From contig DAOVBK010000009.1 of NCBI GenBank assembly GCA_030670605.1, positions 1-13,906 of the forward strand: a stretch of 13,906 bases of DNA. Reading direction: 5' to 3'. The notes beneath the pieces are model-generated. The model had not been told where the DNA came from. It saw only the letters and a list, made by a program, of their open reading frames with translations, and made no database searches. This DNA comes from Candidatus Stahliibacteriota bacterium. GTDB taxonomy: Bacteria; Hydrothermota; Tepidihabitantia; SM23-42. Shown in pieces: positions 1 to 6,923 of this stretch. Numbering within the stretch: position 1 is the first letter of the stretch; every line of letters begins with the position of its first letter. Made by a program: the position numbers and the translations under genes.

Positions 1-64
1 GAGCAACTGCGAATGTCACAATGATTATGCTGATGTCAGTAAGTATAAGAAGATATTTCTGCAT
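1..64 (-). CDS. Partial gene, N-terminus of a probable polyprenyl-phosphate sugar transferase
   Basis: Only the first 21 codons are in the window. An ATG at 64-62 opens a frame with no stop that reads MQKYLLILTDISIIIVTFAV and onward off the left edge. The peptide is a short basic start followed by a continuous hydrophobic stretch. This resembles the first membrane segment of WbaP/WcaJ-like initiating sugar transferases (exopolysaccharide polyprenyl glycosylphosphotransferases), which often begin in this way. A consensus promoter lies just upstream at 89-116, which supports a real start here. The position next to a glycosyltransferase operon, which otherwise lacks an initiating transferase in view, fits that role. 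Other membrane proteins such as Wzz-like or acyltransferase proteins cannot be excluded from 21 residues. The gene is visible; the function is inference. Confidence 0.5.
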   Translation of the reverse strand, partial: MQKYLLILTDISIIIVTFAVA

Positions 65-88
65 CTAATACAAAAAACCCGTTTGTTG

Positions 89-116
89 ATTATAGCAAAT
101 ATCGATATGGTGTCAA
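89..116 (-). promoter_or_regulatory. Sigma70-type promoter for the left-edge gene
   Basis: On the minus strand there is a perfect TTGACA (116-111), a 16-base spacer and a perfect TATAAT (94-89). Transcription would start near 82, leaving a leader of about 18 bases before the ATG at 64. The 47 bases between this promoter and the stop of the preceding glycosyltransferase (stop at 166-164) contain no hairpin with a T-run. Read-through from the upstream operon is therefore likely, and this acts as an additional internal promoter. Confidence 0.75.
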
Positions 117-163
117 TGACTGCCCGTATCTGCAATCACCGAGCAGGTATGGTACGCTCATAT

Positions 164-1279
164 TTACGTATCACAGAGTTCTTTATAGACCGTGCATGTC
201 GCAGTAGCGATTCGATCCCAGTTGTACGTTTCTGTAATCCTTTGCTTTGCCGCTGCAAGTTCGCTGCGCGGCACTTGAGTATTGCATAACTCTACCATTT
301 TCCGCGCGAGTATCTCTCTGTTGCCCGACGAGAAATAGCGATACGATGGCAACAGAAGTTCCCGGTTCGCCTCGACGTCACTCACGAGCACAGGAGTGCC
401 ATAGCTTATTGCCTCCAAGAGCGTTATGGGTAATCCTTCATAATGTGATGGTAGTACAAAAAGCCGACTATGTATGTACAGCTCACACAGTTTGCTTCTT
501 CTCAATGTACCCGTGAGCACAATACCCTCCACTTCTTTCGCGGTTCTCCTGAGTGACCGACTGTACGCTGTCTCGTGATTTGCGCCACCAACAATCACTA
601 ATTGCGGAAGATCCGCTCTGACCTGTTTATACGCTGCAATGAGATCATGAAGACCCTTTTCCGGCACAAACCGAGCAACTGCGAGAACATATTGCTGCGG
701 CTCAAGGTGAAATTCTCGCAGAACCGATGTTCCTGATACGGCTACGGGTTGTCCGACGCCGTTAGGTACAAATGCAATGCGTTTGTTCGGATACCTTTTT
801 TTCACCATATGCGTAACTGCCTGTGATACGACTACTACGTGATGTGAACATCGGAGACCCAATGATTCACCAAGACGTAGTACTAACGTAGCACACGTGC
901 CCCATTTGTCCCTTTCGTAATCAGGTCCATGATGTGTTAGTACGACACGTAAGCCCAAGATCCGGGCAAACGGAACAAATAACGCAGGGCCAATTGCATG
1001 AATATGAAGACAGTCAGCTAATTTCATGCGACTTATGATAACACAGATGAATGTATGCACAAGCGTCTCGAGATATTTGTTGCGTGGTGCCCACACATGC
1101 ACAAATTTCACGCCCCGCCATGTATCCCTGCGTTCATTCTTGGCGATGTAGGGTGACCGCGTGAACACGGTAATATCAACGCCACGCTCTGCGAGCAAAG
1201 GATACAGGTGCTCACAGTGAGCCTCTATCCCCCCTTGAATATTCGGAAAACCTCGCGTGCCAACGACGAATATTCTCAT
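164..1279 (-). CDS. GT4 family glycosyltransferase
   Basis: 371 residues, GT-B fold retaining glycosyltransferase, expected to add a sugar to a lipid-linked glycan at the cytoplasmic membrane face. The N-terminus has the GT4 pattern GTRGFPNIQGG (residues 7-17), the N-domain loop facing the acceptor. The C-terminal donor-site domain has VPNGV (171-175) and the EX7E motif from E281 to E289 (EGLPITLLE). A much longer frame is open upstream to 1450, but the family start MRIFVVGTRG begins at 1279. That ATG overlaps the stop of the radical SAM gene as ATGA (1279-1276), so translational coupling is likely. There is no clear Shine-Dalgarno sequence. Donor and acceptor sugars cannot be read from the sequence. 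The gene ends with TAA at 166-164 and is last before the internal promoter at 89-116. Confidence 0.93.
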   Translation of the reverse strand: MRIFVVGTRGFPNIQGGIEAHCEHLYPLLAERGVDITVFTRSPYIAKNERRDTWRGVKFVHVWAPRNKYLETLVHTFICVIISRMKLADCLHIHAIGPALFVPFARILGLRVVLTHHGPDYERDKWGTCATLVLRLGESLGLRCSHHVVVVSQAVTHMVKKRYPNKRIAFVPNGVGQPVAVSGTSVLREFHLEPQQYVLAVARFVPEKGLHDLIAAYKQVRADLPQLVIVGGANHETAYSRSLRRTAKEVEGIVLTGTLRRSKLCELYIHSRLFVLPSHYEGLPITLLEAISYGTPVLVSDVEANRELLLPSYRYFSSGNREILARKMVELCNTQVPRSELAAAKQRITETYNWDRIATATCTVYKELCDT

Positions 1280-2259
1280 GACCGAACCCACTGTTTGCCG
1301 AGGATAGACCTCAGTTTGTTTCTTACTACCCAAATAGTTGGCGTCACAATGTTCTTTTTCATCGCCGGAGCAGCAGTACCGATCATCCAACAATTCCGTG
1401 GGCATGTCTTCACACGCTCTCTCAGTTTCTGTGCTTGCAATGAATTCCAAATGTCTGCAAATGGTTTTTCTTTGAGATTTCCCATACTATTCATCCTGTC
1501 GTCACTCGCCATACCATTACACGGCCGTATCTCACCAAAGGGATCGAGAAAGAACATATCAGTTCCTGCTCCGCACGGCAGTAGTCGCGGTCTGCCCAAC
1601 ACATAGTTTATCAGTCCGTAATTGAAATACGCCCTATACCAATTCTTGGGACGGTTCGTCCGCAGGAGAGCAGTAATGAGATTGAAGAATGCGTCGACTA
1701 CGTCGCGTTCCTTTGTAATACGATTATCGTGTATGTGAAAGTAGTAAGAATTGTGAACCACAGCCGTCGCAAATTCGAATCCATAGACTCTCGCAGTTTT
1801 ATAGAGATCGAGCATGTCAGATGCATTACTGTCTGACACCGTGATTGCTACACCAATATCTCTAAGTCCCATTTTCTTGAGTTCCATAAGTGTACGCAAG
1901 CTGTGGTCAAAGCAGTGCTTCTTACCTCGAAGTACATCATTCGTATGAGGCATTCCATCAATACTGACGCGTACTCCGACATCCTTGTGCTTTGCCATAA
2001 TGCTCATTATAGTGTCGGTCAAGAAACCATTTGTACTAATGACAACCCGCGATGACTTTTTCTTCACGACAGTGATAATATCAGCAATATCGTCCCGCAG
2101 GAACGGTTCCCCGCCCGTAATATTGGCGAAACGCAATTGGGGTAGTTTCGTAAGAAGACGAGGCTCAAATTCCTGTTCACGCTTTGTCTGGTGTCTCCAT
2201 ATGTGACACATTGTGCACTGATTCGTGCATCGGTAGGTTGTGATTATCGCAGCTTCCAT
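1276..2259 (-). CDS. Radical SAM protein with SPASM/twitch-like C-terminus in a glycan operon
   Basis: 327 residues. The radical SAM cluster motif CX3CX2C is at C11, C15 and C18 (CTNQCTMC), followed by the SAM-contacting GGEP at 49-52. Four further cysteines at C229, C247, C286 and C290 form a SPASM/twitch-like set that probably binds one auxiliary iron-sulfur cluster; the surrounding text (LDPFGEIRPCNGM) is typical of such domains. SPASM proteins usually modify peptides, but some act on sugars or sugar nucleotides (for example BlsE, a decarboxylase). The setting between two GT4 genes, with a 2-base gap to one (stop at 2264-2262) and an ATGA overlap with the other, suggests modification of a glycan precursor by epimerisation, dehydration or decarboxylation. 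That activity is inference. The start is supported by GAGGT seven bases upstream. No short precursor-peptide gene was seen nearby. Confidence 0.9.
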   Translation of the reverse strand: MEAAIITTYRCTNQCTMCHIWRHQTKREQEFEPRLLTKLPQLRFANITGGEPFLRDDIADIITVVKKKSSRVVISTNGFLTDTIMSIMAKHKDVGVRVSIDGMPHTNDVLRGKKHCFDHSLRTLMELKKMGLRDIGVAITVSDSNASDMLDLYKTARVYGFEFATAVVHNSYYFHIHDNRITKERDVVDAFFNLITALLRTNRPKNWYRAYFNYGLINYVLGRPRLLPCGAGTDMFFLDPFGEIRPCNGMASDDRMNSMGNLKEKPFADIWNSLQAQKLRERVKTCPRNCWMIGTAAPAMKKNIVTPTIWVVRNKLRSILGKQWVRS

Positions 2260-2261
2260 GG

Positions 2262-3482
2262 TTACGACCTCATGGCATCTTCATAGATGGCCATCAGACG
2301 TTCATAGTGAACACTCGGATTGTGTTTTTCAACGACAAAATCACGAGCACGTTTCCCCATTGTCAGCAGTTCTGCTTTCTTCACAAAACAAGAAAGAATC
2401 TTGTTTCTCAAGTCGTGCGCATCTCCAGTACGGAATGTCCAACCGGTCTCTTCATCCTTCACGAGCTCAGGAATCCCTCCAATTCGTGAACCAATCACCG
2501 GTTTCCCCAAAGCAAATGATTCGAGTATTGCCCTCGGACTATTTTCATACCATTCTGACGGCACAACGACACACATGGCCTTTCTAATCTCGCTATGTAG
2601 AGCAGACCCTGTCTTGTATCCAACAAACACAACATTCTTCATTTTCCTCTTCGCGGCACTCTGCTCAAGACAATGCCGGAGTGGACCGTCACCAATAATC
2701 TTGAGTTGAACTGACGTTTCCTCGGTTGCTTCAAGAAGGACGTCGAGACCTTTTTCATGAGAAAGCCTGCCAAAAAACACAAGGCTTTCTTCCTCACTGC
2801 CGTAGAACGGGTCATAATCATCCGTACTAACAAAGTGTGGTAGAATCGCAATTTTCCCTTGAAATCCCATTTCATGCAATTTATCTCTGAGAAAATGGCT
2901 TGGTGAGACAAATGTTTTGACACAATCATATATATGTCTAATGGTGTGGTGAAAATACATCTCGATGGTATTAAGCAGGCTCTTCGGCAGCGAACCTTTA
3001 ACACACTGTTTCTGAAAGCATTTGTGATATCTTCCATTGGCACATGCCTCACAGATCTTTCCATGAGCCATAAGCAAATACGAAGCACACACCAATTTGT
3101 AGTCGTGCAGTGTCATCACGACTGGAATCCCGTGGTGACGTAAGACCGGTAGGATTGAGGGCGATATCTGGTGGGCAACGTTGTGAACATGAGCAATATC
3201 AGGTTTTTCGCGTCGTATGAGTTTTTCAATCTTATGCTGTGCTTCATATGAGTGCAAAATATTACACGCGATTCTTAAACGCTGACGCAGTCCTAATACA
3301 TGATTGAAATCGACATGTTCGACACACAGATCACTGTGACGATATGCAGGATTAGAAGGATGCGACATGCCCCAGTACAAAACCTCATGACCTTTGTGCG
3401 CGAGCAACCTGCCCGTATCGAGCGTGCACAGTGCGTCGCCGCCGCGTGGATAGAGAAACTTATTGATGAGCAGAATTTTCAT
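2262..3482 (-). CDS. GT4 family glycosyltransferase with cysteine-rich insert
   Basis: 406 residues, GT-B retaining glycosyltransferase. It starts MKILLINKFLYPRGG, a common N-terminal pattern of this GT4 subgroup. A cysteine-bearing insert follows HDYKL (126-130), with C132, C144, C147, C155 and C160. This CXXC-plus-two-Cys pattern recurs in a recognised GT4 subgroup and looks like a structural metal site (inference). The C-domain has FFGRLSHEKG (236-245) and EX7E from E313 to E321 (ENSPRAILE), followed by GGIPELV. The ATG at 3482-3480 overlaps the stop of the preceding GT4 gene as ATGA, so coupling is expected. The stop is TAA at 2264-2262, two bases before the radical SAM ATG. Sugar specificity is unknown. 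Confidence 0.94.
   Translation of the reverse strand: MKILLINKFLYPRGGDALCTLDTGRLLAHKGHEVLYWGMSHPSNPAYRHSDLCVEHVDFNHVLGLRQRLRIACNILHSYEAQHKIEKLIRREKPDIAHVHNVAHQISPSILPVLRHHGIPVVMTLHDYKLVCASYLLMAHGKICEACANGRYHKCFQKQCVKGSLPKSLLNTIEMYFHHTIRHIYDCVKTFVSPSHFLRDKLHEMGFQGKIAILPHFVSTDDYDPFYGSEEESLVFFGRLSHEKGLDVLLEATEETSVQLKIIGDGPLRHCLEQSAAKRKMKNVVFVGYKTGSALHSEIRKAMCVVVPSEWYENSPRAILESFALGKPVIGSRIGGIPELVKDEETGWTFRTGDAHDLRNKILSCFVKKAELLTMGKRARDFVVEKHNPSVHYERLMAIYEDAMRS
2267..2271 (-). promoter_or_regulatory. Shine-Dalgarno site of the radical SAM gene
   Basis: On the minus strand GAGGT ends seven bases before the ATG at 2259, inside the end of the upstream GT4 coding region. It is one of only two convincing Shine-Dalgarno-like sites in the window (the other precedes the GT2 gene). 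It fixes the start codon and suggests independent ribosome loading on this gene. Confidence 0.6.
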
Positions 3483-4597
3483 GTTGTGGACAATAGTTTC
3501 GAATATATAGCCTCTAATTCTTTAATTCGCTTTCTTATGTTGAAACTGGCTCGCACATTTGCCAGGCCTGCGCGCTGCAAGTTTACATACTGTTCCCGAT
3601 TGGTCAATATGTTCATTGCGGTTCGCGCAAGAACCCGTGGATCACGTTTCTTGACGAGAACACCGCCTCCTCGGTCGATTATTTCCTTCATCCCCGGTAC
3701 AGAATATCCAACAACGGGAACTGAAGCAGCCATTGCCTCAAGGACAACGATACCAAATGGCTCCCACTTCGAGGTGAAGAGGAAAAGGTCAAAGGTACTG
3801 ATAATAGAAGGAATATCAAGCCGTTCGCCAAGGAACATGACATCAATATGATGGGCATTCGCCATTCTTTCAAGCTCAGCACGCTTGTGCCCTTCGCCGA
3901 CGACGACAAAGCGACATGATCTGTGTAGTTTCGCGAGCTCTGCTGCGACCATGACAAAATCATCAATACCTTTCTGCTCAACAAGTCTGCCAATCGTACC
4001 AATGACTGTATCTTTGTTAGTAAACCCAAGCTTCTGTCTCAGTGTATCATCGCGATGTGCGCGATGATACAATTCATGGTCAATCCCGATATAGAAAACA
4101 ATAACCTTCTGTGCATCAACACCAGTCAACTCGAGAATCCTATTCTTTGTATAATGCGAGTTCGCCATAATCAGATCGTAGTGACGACCTATCCTGTTGT
4201 AAAAATGGATTTCTCGATTCTGATTTTGTGCAATCAAGTCACTGCCATGCTCAAAGTATACTTTCTTTGGTGCGGTCATCTGTGTAATCACTGTGTTTGC
4301 AACGTAGTTCCGGCAATGACTCTGGATGATGTGTGGTGCTATTCGCTTGATGAAACCACGAATGCGGACACCCCGGGCAATCGAAAATCCAGTTTTCATG
4401 TTAAGGCAATATGTCTTGACACCTTTTTTTTCCATTGCTGCTGCGAATGAACCACCGTGGGACAGGAAACACACGTCGTGCTTAAAACTCGTCGTGTCGG
4501 CGTGGATGACGATATCATGGACAAAGCGCTCTGCCCCACCGGCACGACCAGACCATAATATGTGCAGCACTCTGTTCTTATTATTCACGGTTACCAC
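3479..4597 (-). CDS. GT4 family glycosyltransferase
   Basis: 372 residues from a GTG start at 4597. The frame has an in-frame TGA two codons further upstream, so only GTG 4597 or GTG 4588 is possible; neither has a clear Shine-Dalgarno sequence. The N-domain shows LHILWSGRAGGAERFV (11-26), the typical GG loop. A donor-domain core follows: IGRLVEQKG (202-210), VVGEG (232-236) and EX7E from E279 to E287 (EPFGIVVLE), then PGMKEII. This marks a retaining GT-B enzyme acting on lipid-linked glycan intermediates, with unknown sugars. The preceding GT2 gene ends 13 bases upstream, and the next GT4 gene overlaps the end by ATGA. The coding region contains a perfect 12-bp inverted repeat (4043-4071) and an A8 tract on the coding strand (4431-4424). 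Confidence 0.93.
   Translation of the reverse strand: MVTVNNKNRVLHILWSGRAGGAERFVHDIVIHADTTSFKHDVCFLSHGGSFAAAMEKKGVKTYCLNMKTGFSIARGVRIRGFIKRIAPHIIQSHCRNYVANTVITQMTAPKKVYFEHGSDLIAQNQNREIHFYNRIGRHYDLIMANSHYTKNRILELTGVDAQKVIVFYIGIDHELYHRAHRDDTLRQKLGFTNKDTVIGTIGRLVEQKGIDDFVMVAAELAKLHRSCRFVVVGEGHKRAELERMANAHHIDVMFLGERLDIPSIISTFDLFLFTSKWEPFGIVVLEAMAASVPVVGYSVPGMKEIIDRGGGVLVKKRDPRVLARTAMNILTNREQYVNLQRAGLANVRASFNIRKRIKELEAIYSKLLSTT
4043..4071 (-). repeat. Perfect 12-bp inverted repeat (strong hairpin) inside a GT4 gene
   Basis: The arms at 4043-4054 (TGTATCATCGCG) and 4060-4071 (CGCGATGATACA) are exact reverse complements around a 5-base loop, ATGTG. The element lies wholly within coding sequence and encodes part of the peptide LYHRAHRDDTL near residues 177-187. 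No T-run follows on either strand, so it is not a standard intrinsic terminator. It would form a very stable stem in the operon mRNA. Confidence 0.85.
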
Positions 4598-4610
4598 AAT
4601 TCATGCTATA

Positions 4611-5492
4611 CTACAGTTTTTTTTTGGCATGCATGAAGATGAATGACGTTGCGCTTAACATCCTCCTTAAAATCTCACGCCATTCTCGATTTCTTATGAG
4701 TAACTGTGCGTTCTGCAGACGCTCATACACCGGTATGATAATGTCAACCCAGAGATTTATATAGTCCAGGGCGACGTTATGTCTACGAGTGATCATACGC
4801 CGTTCTTTGCGGATCATGCGCTTGTCCATCCGCATAATGCGTGAAGCAGGATGTACCCTGAAACCGGTGATTATCTCTGGCAGATAGTAAAATCGCTTCC
4901 CTGCCTCTGCCATCCGCAGAAACCAATCCCAGTCGCCGAATGTTGGCACTGCCGTGTCGATCAAGAATTTCTCTTGGTGAATCAATGAAGCCCGGATAAA
5001 TGTCGCACTCGGGTTTGTGAAGCAATACCGTCTCAACCACTGATAGGAAAACGGCCTGTTGTAAAGAATTCTGGTGTACGTGCCCTGTTCGACAAGACTA
5101 TACAACCGTCCATATACTATATCCACTGAGGGTTTCATCTGGAAGACATGAACGACTTTCTCAACTGCACTCTCCGTATAAACATCATCCGCGTTAATCC
5201 ATCCAAGAATATCACCACGCGCCTTCAGGAATCCGTTGTTAACTGCATCGTACTGTCCCTTATCGCGACCTGAGAACCACGATAACCGGGGGTCAGACCT
5301 GTATTTGTCGAGAATATTCTGTGTATTATCGGTCGAACCACCATCCATAATAATGTACTCGATATTTCTATAGGTCTGATTAAGCACGCTCGAAAGTGTA
5401 CGTTCAATGTACTGACCTTGATTCAGTGAAGGCGTGATTATCGACACGAGGGGATTATGTGTCTTTTTCAGATGTTTTTTTGTAGTATCCAT
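4611..5492 (-). CDS. GT2 family glycosyltransferase
   Basis: 293 residues, GT-A fold inverting glycosyltransferase. It shows VSIITPSLNQGQYIERTL (16-33), the nucleotide-binding DGGSTDNT (50-57), DKGQYDAVNNG (77-87) and the metal-binding NADD (100-103), with GDWDWFLR (187-194) as the likely catalytic-base region. It probably transfers a sugar from a nucleotide donor to a lipid-linked acceptor. The ATG at 5492 is preferred because GGTGG lies five bases upstream; TTG 5504 and GTG 5501 are alternatives. The gene overlaps the end of the polymerase/ligase gene by 38 bases in another frame. It ends in an A9 run (4625-4617) encoding three lysines just before the TAG stop, a possible slippage site. A C-terminal hydrophobic patch (IINLWVDIIIPVY region) may help membrane association. 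Confidence 0.94.
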   Translation of the reverse strand: MDTTKKHLKKTHNPLVSIITPSLNQGQYIERTLSSVLNQTYRNIEYIIMDGGSTDNTQNILDKYRSDPRLSWFSGRDKGQYDAVNNGFLKARGDILGWINADDVYTESAVEKVVHVFQMKPSVDIVYGRLYSLVEQGTYTRILYNRPFSYQWLRRYCFTNPSATFIRASLIHQEKFLIDTAVPTFGDWDWFLRMAEAGKRFYYLPEIITGFRVHPASRIMRMDKRMIRKERRMITRRHNVALDYINLWVDIIIPVYERLQNAQLLIRNREWREILRRMLSATSFIFMHAKKKL

Positions 5493-6921
5493 ACGTACCA
5501 CCAACGAGCCCGACGATCACAAAAAACTGATTGTAGGTTTCCCTGCCCCCAACCAAGAAAGGAATAACACTGTATGCGACAAACATGACGGCGAGTAACC
5601 CAAGCGCCTTGATACTATTATCTTGCCCATTTCTGAAAAGAACGAACCCAATTTTGACCGTTAACACATACAGGAGTACAAAAGGTAAGAGACCAATAAT
5701 GCCCTGTGTGTATAAGGTGCCGAGGAAAAAACCGTGTCCGCCAAAACGCAGATTTTGCTGGAGAAAATACTCTGGAGATGCTGCAGGAACGTGTTCAATT
5801 TCGGTCATACCGACACCGACACCAAAAAGCGGATGCTGTGTGAAAAATCTCCAGTAGATTCTAAAAAGCTCATAACGAAACGAGGTTAATCGCTCCACGT
5901 CTGCGGGGAAATACAAGATTCTCCTGAACTGTTTGGTCAGAAGGCCGATGCCAGGTAAGAGAAAACCGACAATCCCGACGATGATAAGCACAATGATCAT
6001 TTTCTTGTTATGTGTTAGAATCGCCCACACGAGTAGCGCACACAGTATGCCAAAGAAAAAGTTGCGTGTGGCGCTCAATACAAGGCCAGTAACAAATAAT
6101 GCGAGAAGTACTGTTTTTGCCGGTTTGCTGATTGATGTAACACCAGCAAGAAGTAACAAGACACCAAACGGCGTTACCCACAGGACCGAATTCCTCAATG
6201 CACCGGTGAATGGATCAACTGCTTTCTTCCACAGACCGGTCAACAATGATGCATTATTGAAAACGTCCGTAACGATTAAGTTCTCAATGAGAACATACAG
6301 TGAATCCCAGACAAAAATGAGCAGTCCGATGACGGTCACGAGCGAAGCCATGATGAGCATAAGGTTGAAGAACTTCTGGCGAAAAGACGTTTGCGTTTCT
6401 GCAAGGTAGCCAACGGAAAGACTGAGGGAAAATATCAGTATTTTCTCATAATAGAACCGTATACCGCCCATCTCTTCTGCCATACCGAGTGCCGAACTCG
6501 CAGGAAGGGGGTTACGCAAATAGTTACCGACCAACACAATCACATACAAGAAAATCAGGAGCAAAAATGGATTCTTGTGTGATAGAACAAATGCACGTTC
6601 ACTCGTCTGCATATTCCGCATCACAATCAGGAGAAAAAGAATAAGAATGAGTGGTTCTGCCGCCCACGTTATCCGAAGGTGAAACAGCGTACCGAGTGAG
6701 AGAGGTATAAACATCAACGGAAGTGCGACATAGAGAATAACATGTGGTTTGTTGGAAATAAAGAAAAGTACGAATGCGATGCCGGCGAGGAGCACTGTCT
6801 GCAATGCCGTAAATATACCAAACGAGATGATAATCCCTGTTATGACAGTAACGATGAACATGAACGCATAGTATTGCCCTTTCCCCGTGTCGAATGCGCT
6901 TCTTAAATGCTTGATGTTCAT
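5455..6921 (-). CDS. O-antigen polymerase/ligase-like membrane protein (Wzy/WaaL type)
   Basis: 488 residues from ATG 6921, with many hydrophobic segments (for example 18-55, 61-78, 89-101, 118-132, 190-206, 248-262, 270-300, 308-327, 408-421, 441-457). The diagnostic region of the Wzy_C/WaaL family is the late loop RYELFRIYWRFF (349-360) followed by HPLFGVGVG (363-371) and a periplasmic stretch with GGHGFFL (394-400), then GIIGLL. Earlier SATRN (283-287) supplies the family arginine. It polymerises repeat units or ligates glycan to lipid A or protein at the periplasmic face; these roles cannot be separated by sequence. A longer frame to 6996 overlaps the flippase gene and reads through non-hydrophobic residues, so the start two bases after the flippase stop is preferred. 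No Shine-Dalgarno sequence is evident. Confidence 0.85.
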   Translation of the reverse strand: MNIKHLRSAFDTGKGQYYAFMFIVTVITGIIISFGIFTALQTVLLAGIAFVLFFISNKPHVILYVALPLMFIPLSLGTLFHLRITWAAEPLILILFLLIVMRNMQTSERAFVLSHKNPFLLLIFLYVIVLVGNYLRNPLPASSALGMAEEMGGIRFYYEKILIFSLSLSVGYLAETQTSFRQKFFNLMLIMASLVTVIGLLIFVWDSLYVLIENLIVTDVFNNASLLTGLWKKAVDPFTGALRNSVLWVTPFGVLLLLAGVTSISKPAKTVLLALFVTGLVLSATRNFFFGILCALLVWAILTHNKKMIIVLIIVGIVGFLLPGIGLLTKQFRRILYFPADVERLTSFRYELFRIYWRFFTQHPLFGVGVGMTEIEHVPAASPEYFLQQNLRFGGHGFFLGTLYTQGIIGLLPFVLLYVLTVKIGFVLFRNGQDNSIKALGLLAVMFVAYSVIPFLVGGRETYNQFFVIVGLVGGTYGYYKKTSEKDT

Positions 6922-6923
6922 CA

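Noticed and set aside
117..163. Terminator between the last GT4 gene and the internal promoter
   Set aside because: Only a weak bulged GAGC/GCTC pairing is present and no T-run follows.
1280..1450. 57-residue N-terminal extension of the last GT4 gene
   Set aside because: It overlaps the conserved cysteine region of the radical SAM gene in another frame, and the GT4 family start is at 1279 within an ATGA junction.
5933..6409. 158-residue plus-strand frame inside the polymerase/ligase gene
   Set aside because: It is a shadow of the membrane protein on the opposite strand; composition is rich in Thr, Arg and Ser with no domain pattern.
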